From Rhexocercosporidium sp. MPI-PUGE-AT-0058 (taxonomy: Eukaryota; Ascomycota; Leotiomycetes; Helotiales): DNA of 64,000 bases. Below, piece after piece: positions 1 through 13,500 of the stretch. The position numbers and the translations under genes were made by a program. Position 1 is the stretch's first letter. Each line of letters opens with the position of its first letter. The notes beneath the pieces were generated by a model. It worked only from the letters and a program-made list of their open reading frames with translations. It made no database searches and had not been told where the DNA came from. The stretch covers positions 1,178,001 to 1,242,000 of the forward strand of contig JAGTJL010000016.1 in the NCBI GenBank assembly GCA_020746875.1, written 5' to 3'.

Positions 1-801
1 ATAAGACTAGTTCCCTATTTCACCTTGCCCCTGGTCTCCTGAAGCTAAACCTAGTGATAGATTAGACCTGATTCATCGACGATTTTCGAGTATTGTCGGT
101 CTAGAAATATAGAAGGTGTAAAATTCATGCCGACACGAGGAAAAGCATCGATGTACGATATCCATGAGTTAGGCGAAACGCTTCTTCATGTATGCCATCT
201 AAAGAACAATTCTATATGTTACATTAAATCGTGATCGTCCTACAGATAGCTGCCAGCTGGTGCCAAACCGAGATCTGCACCTTACGTCTTGATACTGGGG
301 CGGATACATACAAGATGGACCTGAGGGAAGACCAAAAGTAAGGAGTTCTTCCTGGTTAATTTCAAATTGCAATGACCTTACTGTCTCGGTGGCTAGAACA
401 CCATTCCATCGCGCGTGTTATCCCGGAGAGTCAAATGTGCCCGACATCTCAACCCATCAACAGATGGCAACCCTGCGTCTCTTTATGAGCCATAGAGGAG
501 ACATGAGTAATGCATCGTGTCTTTAGGCTTTGATGGGCTACGAGTCTCGCTTCGGTGACGTCCAGGAACTACAGATCCATCACGGTGGATTCTTGATGAT
601 GTCCTCTCATCCCTGGATCCATACAGCCACGATACCAAATGGTGGCAAGTCTTTCTTCTAGTGGCCCTACGAATGACATCGCCTCATCTGTGTTTCTCAC
701 AAATCCTCCGCTGCTGTCCGAGAGCTGCTGTCCGTGTAGACCTTTTGTACTAGGTCTTCTCGCTCCAACAGGAATACCACCCATTCCGGGATCGAGCCGA
801 A
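1..801. other. Intergenic, no supported gene
   Basis: I see no coding signal with recognisable homology here. Short open frames exist on both strands but lack any motif. The stretch looks like decayed accessory DNA continuous with the relics that follow. Confidence 0.4.
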
Positions 802-1347
802 ATGCAAGCAGAATTCGAAGCTCTAGTCAAATACTCTGGTGGATTTTCTTTCCGGCAGATCTTCTACGGACACCTCTACTTCCCTCTCTCGGCTGCCATG
901 AAGAGCGGACAGTCCTTTATGAAGTTTCGATCTCTAGTACGGAGTTCGCCGTGGGATCTGAGAGATGTCGTCAGGTCCGAGTTGCATCAATGGGATCAGA
1001 GCTGGACAGAGGAGAATCTACCTTCTCTGTTCGAAATTAGCTACACTCCGTTCAGTAAGACTGGTTTTAGCGATTGCAAGCTTGGAAACCACTGTGCCAA
1101 CAGTCAACAATGCCATTGGGACTACCCTTTTCAGAAAATTACCAGGAGACTCAAGGATAAAGTTGATCAGCATGCTCCTCCTAAAGATGATGAGATATTG
1201 CACGAGATAGCATAGCAAGAAGCATTTTTTGCCTATGATGCGAGAATATGCTGGTACTGTTTTGCAGAACGGAGCAAAGTAAGATTGGAATTTCTTCCAA
1301 AAGAATCTCGGCAGCAGGATGAAGAAATCAAGCCTTTCAAGGAAAGG
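802..1347 (+). pseudogene. Decayed coding stretch, unknown family
   Basis: An open frame runs from an ATG at 802 to an in-frame TAG at 1213-1215 and then stays open in the same frame for about 44 further codons to a TAG near 1347. The read-through part still looks protein-like, with a KESRQQDEEIKPFKER tail. I do not recognise the family. Composition and one interrupting stop suggest a relic of a gene and not a functional one. It could also be chance open frame. Its neighbour downstream is a clear ankyrin relic on the same strand, so both may derive from one decayed accessory locus. Confidence 0.25.
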
Positions 1348-3463
1348 TAGGGGCCAGCTCGGAACTTGGAGAGAGAACAGTTTCAAGACTTGGACCTGCT
1401 ACAAAACACCTAGCTGTGCACAACGGATTGTGTCGCGAACAGAGCTGTCGTAACAATAGAAAATGGCTGAGAACCTCATGTATCGATCGGACTTGATTGC
1501 TGTTTCTGTACGTGCAAGCACGTCGAACATTGATCCACTTTTCCACTCCACAGTCAAAGTGCACACTGAAAAATTTCCTATAAGTTCACAAATGGATTCT
1601 ACCACGAAGAACTCGCCGCTGCTAGTAGACTTGGGGATGGCTGACAATAGGGATAGAGGTAGCAGCGCTTTTCCTCCACCTTCCAGCCTATAGGGGGCAA
1701 CTGAGCACCGCTACCGATTCGCCACAGCTCGTCATATTCTTGCACAGTGGGACAATGGCCGGATTTCCACCTGGGACAGTCTGAAGACAGCCAGGGCACA
1801 TGTACCCTATGTTCCAACCCATCCTTGTCGATTCTCGTAGCCGAAGGCGATATTTGTGATGCGAAAATTTGTCAGCGTCACAGTAGAAAAGAGTTATGGA
1901 TTATCCAGAGCCCTGAACAAACAGTGAAGATTATTGCTGGGTAATTTTCGAGATTCAATCTTATCTCTTGGCACGTTGGGTTATCTTTCGAGGTTTTGAG
2001 AGCTGGGTTAAGGATGTTGTGACAGCCGAAGGGTGATAGGTGGGCAGCTCCGATTTCATTTATACTCATCGAGAACTGTGATCGGATGAATCGGGTTTTA
2101 AGGCTTGCAATTATTCCTATCGATGAGTGTTGAGTCTTACTCCAAAACTTCCCTGAAGATGACAATTATCGATGCTTCTAATTGATGGGCGGGCTGTTTG
2201 TTTTCGGAGTCAAGGCCAATTATCCTACACTCAAACTTTGGCATCATTAAACCAAGTAAACACGCAAGTTCTAATATTGAATGCACTTCGACTCAGATCT
2301 TGTGACTCGTCATTGCTAAGATATAGGATATATGGTCGACTTGAGTGCCATGTGTTGTTTACTTTTCCACGCAACCCTACTATTTCTTCTCCACTAGTCA
2401 TCAATCTGATCTACAACCAAATAGAATTATTGATGTGATAGAAGCCACGCTCATCCCACAAGCAGCGATGGCTTTGTACAATTCGTAGCTCTCTCTTCTA
2501 CATGGCTTGTTGGCTTGTTCTTGAAGTTCTCGATCTCGCTTAAATTGTATCGAACTTCGAAAAAAGGAGGTAGACCTGACTAAGCGAGACTCGATGCATC
2601 AATACAGTATCATCAATATGACCCAAGCTTAAGACTGCCAAGATGAACGCATAGTTGGAATGACTTCCAGTGCAATGCAAATCTACTTCGGGGATTTTCT
2701 ACAGATCTATCCAGATCAGGAGAACGTGCATGCCTATGTTTTCCTCTTTCAATCGATCTTCCTCGACTAGAAGACTGCTAGGAGGATGTCTTGAAGCATA
2801 ATCGCACGTTTCCTAGCTCTGGCAAAGGCTGGCGTTCTGCTATATTTAATTGAACTTCTTGACTTGGGTCATCATCTTTGATGAGTTGCGAAGCTGCTGC
2901 GGCATGGACCAGAATGGTGAGACTGTCGACTTCCATCAAAGTGACGGGCAACTGCAGCTGCAACGAGCCTTCAGCTTCAAGCTTCTTTCTATGCACGACT
3001 TGAGCAGGCTATGAAAGATTTGCGGTGATCCGATATTTAGTTTAAGGATCCCGGAAATGCTGTATTTCTCTCCCATCTCAGTTTAGAAGTAGTCAGCAAT
3101 GGATCCGGTGTCCACCACCCTTAGTTTATCCCACTGGTGTTGCAACTTGGACAAGGCATAAAAAGCCGTACATCTTTCAAATCCACATGAGAAATTTATT
3201 ATCTGATGCCGCCAAGCTCCGGTTTCCTTCGATCAACCCAAGATGCACCATCCGAGATCAACTGGATCGTCGACGAGCTCGATTTTCTAAACACCGTCCC
3301 CACCAGATCGAACTGAACGATGAACTCCATAGTTCGCAAGCGGAGGTATACTTACTGATCTTTGAAGCAATGTCTTAAACCGCTGCAAGAGCTAGAAGAA
3401 ATCGCATAGTCTTTTGCCCCTGGCTTCGCATCGGACAGTATCATTCGGCAGAAATAAACCGCA
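1348..3463. other. Gene-poor stretch, no supported gene
   Basis: Only short open frames without motifs occur, on both strands. Nothing resembles a complete gene, RNA gene or intact mobile element. Confidence 0.4.
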
Positions 3464-5317
3464 ATGGAAGTCGTTCGACAGAAAGAACAAATTGATAGAT
3501 TTAGGGACAGACTCGCAGATGCAAAGACTAATCTTATTATGGTGCAGAATCTCTCGTCGAGATATGTTTATAGTGAGCACCTTTGACACGCTTGAACACT
3601 GGCTGATGTATACGTGTAGTCGTCAATATCATGACATGTCTGCGAGTTTGAGGAAATGCGGAAAATTCTGTTATATCAGGGCAGCTTTGTAGTCTCATCT
3701 CAAGATGATGACGCTGAGATGGGCACGCAGACATCTACGGCGATCCGGAGCTTGTGCAGTTCATGGGCAATCCTGCAACTGCAACCCATCATTGTGAGCC
3801 AAGTGCTGAAGCGAGTGACGATATATACACTTTGAGGCAGCCCCCGACATTGATGAAGACTTGAGATCTGCGACGCTATACAACCCAGAGGCTAACCGCA
3901 AGATGCTTGGACCAAGAAAGCAAGTCGGATCCACTCGATTCTCCATTACTCGAACTTTACTGGGGGAGGTTCGTTGTTCCACAATGAAGTTCAAGGTCAT
4001 CCAACCTTAACCTTGGGATGCCGACAACGAAGACGATGACTGTGCAACGGTAAGCTGTGAGCGAGGAACGTCTCTTAGATATACGCCTTCTCGATATGCT
4101 GTAAAGCTCGGCGTCAGAGCTTTTCACTGTCCAAGGATGGCAAGCCAAGCTGCGCTTCTTCAATCCTAGTTGGATGTCTTTCCGTCTTACTCCAACATGT
4201 CAAGTCATCAGAACGCGTGCTGACTTCAACACAGCTAGTTCCCAAGGACTCTTTGATCTTTGAATTCTGCCGCGGCGGAAATCTTGACGTGGTCATAGTT
4301 TTGCTGCGCAAGGGTCTGGCATCTTTGATGACATGAACGAGCTTGATGAGACACCTCTCCATGTAAGTCTTCCTGCACCTAAACAAATACTCTTCTGTCC
4401 TGAGAATATCAAGATAGCTGCGAACTACTGTCAAGCCGATATTTGCGCTCTTCTCCTGGGCGGAGGTGCCGATGTAGATATGCGAGATACAGCGGGATTG
4501 TAAGAGTAACATGTCATCAATGGGAAAGATCCTGAACTGATTATCCATGACCTCGTAGTACTGCCTTTCATCGCGCATGTTCGCCAAGCCAAGCTACCCC
4601 TGGTTCTCCAGCAGAGATTTCCTTTCTTGCAATGACACAGCAGAAGATCACATCTACAATCCACGTATTTTTGAAAGGAAAGGGTGTAGATGAGGGAGAT
4701 AATTTTGAAGTTGAGTTGTCACTCTTGGCCCAGGAAGAAATGAGTTATAGCGTGAGAGACTTGAATTCAGGCACCCCCTTCTAGTGGATCATCAACGACG
4801 TTCTCGCAGTGACAAGAACGGATGTTCTCGGAGATGAATGGCGGGACTCTTGCCTCACTTCTATGATCGCCCGTAGAGCAGATGACCCTTATTTTGCGAC
4901 GCTGTTGAGCAACAGTCCATTAAGCACACTGCACAATCAAGCTTCATCTTCTTCAACTTTCTTAGAAAACGATCATCCGTCACATCAATCTTGTCACGAG
5001 TACCACATGCAGCGCCTATTCAGCATGTTCGGAGAGAGTTGTGGTGGCATTTCATTCCTGAGAGAACGCTGGGGTGCTTCCCATTCTCTATCAAAGTCGA
5101 TGCAAACCTCTACCGGCTTTACCACATACCGATCTCTCTTGAAGTCATCGATACCATCGCGGACGTGATAAGGGACGAGGTAGAGCTTCATGCTAGTGGA
5201 TGGACGACAACGAGTCTATTCACGCTCTTCAAGAGCAACATCGTGCTATCCGATGATCTCGAGTTGGATTGCTGTCAGTCATGCCCTTGGGCCATCTATG
5301 AATTTACGTCTTATTAG
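3464..5317 (+). pseudogene. Coiled-coil/ankyrin-repeat protein pseudogene
   Basis: Three + strand islands look like parts of one fungal ankyrin-repeat protein. At 3464-3571 a charged heptad-like helix starts MEVVRQKEQIDRFRDRLADA and ends at a TGA. At about 4243-4362 there is an ankyrin-type island (FCRGGNLDVVIVLL, then ELDETPLH), but the two halves are in different frames, so a frameshift lies near 4312. A GTAAGT intron then joins to IAANYCQADICALLLGGGAD at about 4423, followed by a TAA right after the repeat. At 4991-5317 a further open stretch (HIPISLEVIDTIADVIRDEV) may be the C-terminal part. Known biology: such proteins in fungi are often NLR/STAND-like or effector-related accessory proteins, rapidly gained and lost. 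I infer a dead copy; frameshift and early stop are seen directly, the link between the islands is inferred. Confidence 0.55.
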
Positions 5318-7295
5318 GAATATCCATGGCAACAAACGATTAGGAGAATCAAATACGGCATCAGAGCAGACTCGCCGCTGAGTAGCGAGGAAAAGCGCCG
5401 TCAGAAGTCATGGAAGAAAGCGGCCAAGGTGTTCAGGTCTGGGATCTGTTTTAGTTGTTACTCTAAAAAGGACAAGCTTGCATTTTACAATGAGTAAGAA
5501 AAATAACTGGGCTCTCTGATGATGATATTACCACACTAGAGCATCAATGTTTAGTAGAGGTATATCATTGAGAGTCAATGTGCAGCACATCTCCCCAGTA
5601 GCCTATAGATGGTCCTGTCTTTTAAATTAAATCTACGATTAGTATGATTTAAGTAAACATCATGCCCAGTCACTCACACAAACGAAAGAAACATTAAATC
5701 CCAGCAACCCGCACTCATCCGCTATCATAATACCATTCGTTATCTTCACATGCATATCTAGCCAGCCGCCGACTCTTCATGTGTGTATCAGCATCAATCT
5801 CGAGAAGGAGAAGGTAGGAGTTTTGAAAGAAAAAGAGAAGAAGAATAGTTCAGGGAATGTGTACTACCTTCTGTGGCTATTGCCTATTTCTTGGTGGACA
5901 ATTTCCCAATATAAGAAAGACTAGAGATGTGCTTGCTTGCTTGCTTGGCTGGGGAAATTCGTCGTTATGAGTGGTGTGGTGGAGAGAAGGAGCGAGGAAA
6001 GATGTTAACAGTTTTGTTCCAGTGATTTGGAAGGAGTCTGAAGATTCTGTGTGCGCTGGAGTGACCCCTCCTTCTTTTCCCTTAGAATGTCAGATTAATT
6101 CACACCTCCGCAAGGTTAAGTCCTCAGATACCTTCACAACTTATTAACAACTAGACAACCCCTCCACGACCAAGACCTCAGCCTCGACCTCAACGACAGC
6201 AATTTTTCCATCAACACTCATAACATACTTTCCTAGATTTCATTGCATGTCAATCTCAAATACTCTACACCCTACTTTCAAGGTTGCATAAGGTTGCTTA
6301 TGGGAGCTCGCTGTTCTTTTTTTTTTAAGTTGTCTAATATACCTAGGTAGGTAATATATACCTAATTCATCCTACATTAAGCAAGGCGTTGTATCAACGT
6401 TATACTTACGTCAGCATCACGTCCACAGCAGTGTCCATGCCAATGGAAGTCAGTCTGGGCTGAAACGTGAATTAAAAAGCAACGATACCCTCTACTTCCA
6501 TTAGCGTAACGACAACCGAACGAAGAAGGGAAACTCTCTCTTAGGTGAGCGTGTGTCTTTTGGAAGACGACGAGGAGCCTCCGAGCCCCGAGTTATGTGC
6601 CTGGGATTGATGATCCAGCTTGTAAGATGTGCCATCAGTTAACGAGGAAGCCGCTCAAATGCTAGATAAGTCTTGAAGGTGGAGGAGGGTACGGATCTTA
6701 GAGGACGAACGTGTTCCAATCGTGCTCGACCCTGCCTATTGAAATAGGTAGGTTCAGATAAACTTCTGGTCGTCCTAGCCTCCTCGTCGACAGAAATGTA
6801 TGTGTTAGAAGCAACCAGGAATTGTTCGAAACCAGCAAATTGAAAGGAATGGTATCAAGTAGTATATTTTTACAGTACGCGACTAGCAGACGAAAAGATG
6901 TCATACATAGATAAAGTATATATCATTCACACTGCACCCGTTTTTGGTCCTAGCAGCAGTCGAGAGGTAGTATCATACCATCCTATCTCGTATTTTCGCC
7001 CAACTAGCTATCATGCAGCTGACTATCTGGCTTGATATATGATCATAACCAATGGTATATGTTTGTTTCCCCGGTGACGATTGTGGCTTCGTGAGATCCC
7101 CAAATGTTCCAGGAACCCCATTTGATCGCAGAAGAAACAATGTTGGACAAGCCGAGACCCCAGATACCCGAACCCCATTTCCTGATAGAGGTGTATCCCA
7201 AAACTCCGCGGTGTGGTTGCCTCCCATAAACGCCATTACGGAAAACTCCACGCTGAATTACATCCGAAGCAAGATAAAAAATCAAAAAGAGGATA
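5318..7295. other. Intergenic, low-complexity tracts
   Basis: No gene supported. It holds simple-sequence patches: a GCTT tetranucleotide run near 5930-5950, a poly-T run near 6318-6327 and a CCTAGGTAGGTA-type AT-rich patch near 6340-6375. The last few hundred bases are the 3' flank of the hexose transporter on the - strand. Confidence 0.45.
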
Positions 7296-9072
7296 TTAGT
7301 AGCTTAGATCGACGTCTCCTAATTGAGCGATGATCTTGTCTTCCTCTGTCATAGTTGTGCCGCTGTCAGCAGTACTGGTACTTGTCCCAGTCCGCCGTCG
7401 AGGCTCTTCGGTGTCGGTGAGTTGTATTCCACTCGCTGAAACCCCTTCATCTCGCATCTCTTGGAAGCTCCAACTAGGTTGAAAGGACTTGCTGTTCCAA
7501 GCACGATCAACTCTCTCGTACATCTCGTCGATCTGTTCCAGACTGATCCTGCTTGTTTCGTAGACCATGGCCCAAACGAAAACAACCGCAAGAGCACAGA
7601 AGGTCCCCCAAATAAAGAAGACCCTAGCCTGCAAATTTGCGTAACCTTGGCCACGATTCACAAGATAAGGGGTTCCATACCCAAGCGAAAAGTTCAGTAG
7701 CCAGTTGGAAGCGGTGGAGATCGACATCGACTTGGCGCGGACTTTGAGAGGATAGATCTCAGAAGTAACAACCCAAGCAACAGGTCCCCAGGACGCGGCG
7801 AAGAAGAATAGGTATATACAGACAAAGACGATGAGAACCATATTTGCTGCATATGAGTTGGGCATGGCTGTTCCAACGGAGGCAACAATGAGTTGACAGA
7901 CGGCCATGCCACCAGCACCGATCATGAGGAGCCGACGCCTGCCTAGGGTTTCTACGAGAAACATTCCAGGAATCGTAGACAACACGTTAACAACATTGGT
8001 GACGAGGGCGACAACATAAGGCGATTTGACATTGATGCGGCCAAAGAAGGTAGTGCCATAGTAAAATATGAAGTTGCAACCAGATAGCTGTTGTAGAATC
8101 TGTAAACCACACCCGGTTACGAGGCGACGGCCAAGATGAGGGGAACCGAAGAAGACGTCGCGGTATGTGGAAGGTCCAAGGCTAAGTTCATATTCGTGAT
8201 TGGCTTGGATCTCAGCAAGTTCCTCGATTAATGCTGGATGTGTTATATCAAGACGACGTAGCCGACTAAGAGACGAGGCTGCTTCGGCATGCAAGTTCCG
8301 CTTAATGAGGTATCGAGGTGTCTCTGGCAGGAGGATCAAACCAAGGAGAAGCACACCGGCCCAGATGAATTGCATAGCAAGCGGGATACGAAAGGCGTTG
8401 CGGTGGTCCATCTTCTCGGTTAGAATGTTGACAACCGCGGCGAGGAAGAGGCCGGTAGTAATGGCAAGCTGGTACGCACAAACCAGGGTACCTCGGATCC
8501 ATTTCGGGGCCATTTCAGACTGATATAGAGGGACCAAGACAGACACAACTCCAACACCAAGTCCAGCAAAGAATCTGTGAAGGGGAGTCAGTCTTCATGC
8601 GGAAGAGTGCGTTAGACCTGGTTGATCGTACCTTCCCAAGACCAGCAGAGTGATAGCCATTGCTATCGTCTGAAGAAGAACACCGAAGGAGAATATGGCC
8701 ACAGCGATGATAAGTGATATACGACGACCGATTCGGTCACCCATAGGTGCTGCCAGGAGCGCTCCAAAAAAAGTTCCGGCACTGAGAATCGCAACTATTA
8801 TCGATGACTGAGCTGGAGAAACGTTCGGTAATCCGTCATGCGTGTCGATGTATCCAGTGGAGAATTGTTCACGAAAGGCATTCATCGCCAGTATTCCAGA
8901 AATTGTGCTGTGTTTTCGTCAGTCTCTATCCACCTCGCGCCTCCCACTCAACTCACCCAGTGTCATAACCGAATAGAAGCCCTCCTGTTGCGACAAATAG
9001 GCCGACCATAATGGCTGGCGCTGATGAGCCGGCGACATTGTCGGGCTTATGCCAGGCCATGGCTATTGCCAT
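7296..9072 (-). CDS. MFS monosaccharide (hexose) transporter
   Basis: Predicted H+-coupled plasma-membrane sugar permease of the major facilitator Sugar_tr family, 556 aa with 12 expected membrane helices. Three exons: 9072-8957, 8907-8632 and 8574-7296, with GT-AG introns of 49 and 57 nt; frame is kept across both. Visible family signatures are LLFGYDTGTISG in helix 1, GDRIGRR after helix 2, PETPRYLIKRNL before the central loop, QQLSGCNFIFYYGTTFF in helix 7, ETLGRRRLL and the C-terminal VYETSRISLEQIDEMYERV. The cytosolic tail carries a SWSFQEMRDEG segment common in fungal glucose transporters of the Hxt/Rco3 type. The start at 9072 gives MAIAMAWHKPDN; an in-frame ATG four codons later (9060) is equally possible. 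Substrate (glucose versus other hexoses) and sensor versus transporter role cannot be told from sequence. Confidence 0.9.
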
Positions 9073-10146
9073 GGTGGAAGAGAAGGGTTCGTCAGGTCGG
9101 CGTAGATAGCGGTCGATGCTGTCGTCGTAGAGATTGGGAAGAAGGTCGAGCTGTGGTCATCGGATGCTGGTGTATAGGTATAGGCATCCCTATTGGCAGC
9201 CGGATGCTCTCGCAGAGTTGTACCCAGTAATCGTCCAAACCATTCCCTGGTAGGCCTGGTTCCAGCGTTGTCCCAATCGAATCCACTCCAATCCAATCCT
9301 CACGCAAACAATCCAGTCGCAGACTCACGAGGGTGTGAAGAGGTGGCCACCGACTATCGAGGAGTAGCAGAGCGAGAGAGGGGGATCGAGTCGACAGGAG
9401 GGCGAAGAAGGTTGCCAGAGGAGGGAGAAGGAGGGAGTTCTGGATGTTAGTTAGGGTGGTGTGGGGAAGAGGCAGGCAGTTGAGCAGATGGATGGATGAT
9501 GGGGAAGAGGATCAAGCGCAGCCCAGAGTGAGCCCAGAGAAATGGAGCGAGGGAGGGAGGGGCAGGCAAAGCAAGACAGGCCAGCCAGACAGACAGCGGA
9601 GAACAGTGGCACTGGCACTGGCAATGGCACTGGCGCAAGCAGGAGCAGGCGTGGCCTGGGCTTGTGCTGGGCTGCTGGCTTGGAGGGCTGGGCTACTGGC
9701 TGGGGCGGACACGATGGCTTGGAGCTGAGATGCTGATGGGTTGCGCAGGCTGCGTGTGGCACCTTCGCCTGCAGGGCCTGGTCATTCCGTGCTCCGAAAT
9801 AGGGTCGAAAAATGCCACGAAATGAGAGGAGAGGAGACTGAGGTGCGATACGATGCGATGTGATGCCGCTGGATGCGGGTAGGCGGCGAAGGATTTTATC
9901 TGGGGGACACAGCAGCAGGACGAGGATTGCCTCGATGACGAGAAACACGAGGCGAGGAGCAGTGGACGACGATACAGTACAATGAAGTGACTGACTGCTG
10001 GTGTCGGTGGTGTCGCTGGTGTTTGTTTGACTTTGAAACGGGGGGTCGAGATAGGAGGAGGGGGGTTCTGGGGTTCTGGATTTCCAGCAGGATGGCTCGA
10101 AAGATCTGACAGGCGACCGAGGAGATACCTAGGGCGTACTGAATTG

Positions 10147-10164
10147 TACTGTACATGTACAGTA
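10147..10164. repeat. 18-bp perfect palindrome
   Basis: The sequence TACTGTACATGTACAGTA equals its own reverse complement. It lies about 1.1 kb upstream of the hexose transporter start. It could bind a dimeric transcription factor or be chance; no family site is recognised. Confidence 0.6.
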
Positions 10165-10518
10165 AAGCATAAAATGTGTGAGCCGACTCCAGCTCAAGGT
10201 AGAGGGAGAGAGTAAAGCAGCAAGGGAAGAGGCGCTCCTTCTTTCATCCGTCAGCATGGGATAGGATCGGATATGGTCAGTCAGGTCAGGGTTGGCTTGA
10301 ACTGCTGCGGGTTGGTGGTGGTGCATGCATGCATCATGTTGGAACAAAACTTTGAAGCTTCCTGGATCTTGAGGCGGCAAGCGAAGCGGCAGAAAACCTC
10401 GCACACCGCTCGGAAACGGGACGAGATGGGCTTAGACCGTGTTTGAATTAGGCTTAGACTCATTATTACCGAGACCCTTACAGAACCCTCGGAGAGGAAG
10501 GAGGTTGGTCGGTACTGT

Positions 10519-10542
10519 CCAGGACATACAGTACAGTCCTGG
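10519..10542. repeat. Inverted repeat, 7-bp arms
   Basis: CCAGGAC and GTCCTGG flank a 10-nt spacer that itself contains GTAC. It lies about 1.45 kb upstream of the hexose transporter and near the 18-bp palindrome, which shares a TACAGTA core. Role unknown. Confidence 0.45.
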
Positions 10543-13500
10543 AGTAACAGACTGACCATCAGGCTCACTCATTCAATCCAACGCACCTCCTTGACTCTCC
10601 CGGACGCCTCTCAACTTTCCACACCGCGACTCCCAAGTACCAGCCAATGCCATGACACATTGGCTGACATGCTTGCATGCATCACCCATTTTTATATCGC
10701 CACAAACCCGCACACAGGCAAGCACCAGCACTGGTTGACGTGGAAGGTAACACTGCAACACTGTAACACTGGCTCTTCCTTGTGGTGATCATCGGTAGGT
10801 ACCCTTTGTTCTTCTGTCATTCAAAGCCTGCTCTTTCCTTGATGATGACCTGGTACCTCCTCAGCTCAGAATCTCTGGAGTGCGGGATGACTTCGTGTGA
10901 CCAATTGCAAGAAGCCCAGAGTCTCCAAGGGCGGCTTGAGCCTTGTGGCCTCGTCGGCTTCCCTTGCTCCCTGATTTCGTGCTGCCGCGGGCGGCATGTG
11001 CTGGGCGTGGCGCAAGTAGAGTTCATTCTAAGCTCAAGCCATGATTGTTTCTTTTCATCTCCTGCATCTGTTGTTTTCTCTCCCTGCCTTGAGACTTCCA
11101 CCTTCGTTTCATTGGAAGTGCACGGGAAGAGAGAGATACACATCGCCTATTTATATCCTCACCACGGACCCTACCGTCATGACCAAGAACCCTCTGATAT
11201 GTATCATCGTTGACTGTACCATTTGTTGGTACTTCAAGTCCCTAATAGTACCTTGATAGGAGGACGCAGATGCTGCACGAGAACATCCAACAGGGGTTGG
11301 CTTTGCTCGCTACGTCTAGACATTTGCACCATTATTGCTAGCCTGCCAGGCGGCCAAGTACAGCTCCAAGTCTCGCCAAGTGAGGAGTACCTTCTCTACC
11401 AGCCTTGGACACGACACTTCCAGCCACCTACAGCCTTTGTCATCATTTCTATTGAACACTTCTAAGAATCGTGTTGACAGCGGCAAGACTTGCCAAGAGA
11501 GGAGGACATTTGCATTCCGGTAAGTGGAGCAAAACAACGAGCGGGTGTTTTGCTCTCCTCCCGGTACTTTCAAGCCACCAACCTCGAGACGCTATCTTCG
11601 ATGCATCAAGCAACCATCTTCAATGACACGCATATCTCATCGTCGCCCAGCTCGAAAACAAGTTGACAGGTTGTCGCGAGACTCATCACATTACTAAATG
11701 CCAACACTAAAATACTCGTGGCGTGACCACGGCTGCCATCGGATAGGGCTGCTGATGTATTGGCGGCGCGAGGGGTGGAGATGACCATCATACGCCTTAC
11801 CATCATCAGACGATTCCACCCGATTGGCGCTGCTTAACCCCTATTTGTTGGAAATGGATGAAATTCCAACATATCTGTACGCGCTTCGACCATCCATATT
11901 TCCCAGAGTTTTGAAGCCGCTAGCCTCTCAAGAAAAAGTTGCGATAGCATGCGCTTAGCATATCTCAAGCCATGTTGGCCACCCTTCGGTGTCGAAAGAT
12001 ATTGTCAATTTTCACCATCTCTTACAATGCTACAGCTCGGGGAAGAGACCGCCTGATTTTGACCAACAAAAGAACAAGGAAGCATGTTATCTATATCTTC
12101 CGATACTAAAACCATTTCTTTATCTCATGTATCCATACGCTCTTTCATGTCTGCAGCCCTGTGGTGCCACCACACATCTACACATCTGACAGTATTCAGA
12201 TGAATAATCCCCGACAGCGAATCTGCAATGCAATTACATGCCGTAGACATATACCGGCACTAGCATTTTCCGACTTCGAATACCCTTAGGGCTGTTAGCT
12301 AGATTGGCTTTCTTCCTCGAGCTGTCTTTCATGTCTAATGTCATTCTTTGCGTATTGCAATTATTGTCATCCTGGTACTGCTACCCGATGAAATGCGTCG
12401 ACGAAGACGAGATGGTATACATTGAATAGGCATATCACCAACTCATCCCAAGATCCTAGCTATCGTAATATATACTAAACCGATCTTGTTACAAACAATG
12501 CCAGCCTTGACGCATAGTCTACTTTAAATCTAACATCGATTTTAGAGATGCCAAGGCGCTGGTAGCCAGCTATAGCAAGAGCAAGACTTCAGGGGACCTA
12601 CCTCCCTTCAACGATTCGAATGGCAACCAGAACAAGTAACGAGCTTCCGAAAGCTCTACTACTAATCCAAGCTCATCTGGTCTCTCTCCAGAGCATTCAA
12701 CGTTTTGGCTTTCTTGAATTTCCACATCCAGGGCGCAAGAAACTGAATGAAGCGAAGCGAAACAAACAAAACCAAGCCAAAAAAAAAAGAGGGCATTCAC
12801 AAAATCCCGCCAAACAACTCGATCAATCAAACACACCCACTCAAAATTCCTCCAATTCCCTTCCCACCAAACCTACAAACAACTATCAGTGTCCCTCCGT
12901 CATCGAAAGTCGCCACTCAAACAGTCACGTCTACTGATGCTCGCCAAACCCAAACCAAACCATTCCCACATCAACAAACGACGTCAAAACAACACCCAAA
13001 AAAAGCTTATCACTTATCAGCCCAGCCAACCCCTCACAAAAATCCGGGGTGCATACCTCAAACCCACCTCTCCTGCAGCAGCCAACGCTTCGGGTATGCT
13101 GGCCCGTTCCCATCGTTCTGGAGCTTCTTTCGGGCCGTTTGTGGATCAGTCTTGACCTGACAGCAAGCACTTTGCCCTATGGCCTGACAGGACAAGGACG
13201 AGACCCTGGATTGGAGCTCTCAGGTATCTGGAGTGAGCCTAGGCAAGGAGAGAGCAGAAAGGAGAAAGGAGAGGGGGTTGAGGGTGGTTAAAGAGGCGAC
13301 CTTGTAGCTTGGGAGGGTTGGGGAATGGCCGGTTCGATGTCGGCGGTGCTTTTGGGAGCACGGTGTATGGAGTTGTGAGGTACGTACGTCTGGTACTGAC
13401 TGTATCATGACTTCTCTGCTTCATTTTCAGCGGCACTTATCGTTTGATGAGAGAAGTCGGTCGGTCGAACGGGCCAACTTCAAAGGAAGTGGCTATGTAG

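Noticed and set aside
12620..13160. Overlapping + strand frames near 12.6-13.2 kb
   Set aside because: Lys/Asn/Gln/Pro-rich because of A- and C-rich sequence; no homology signature.
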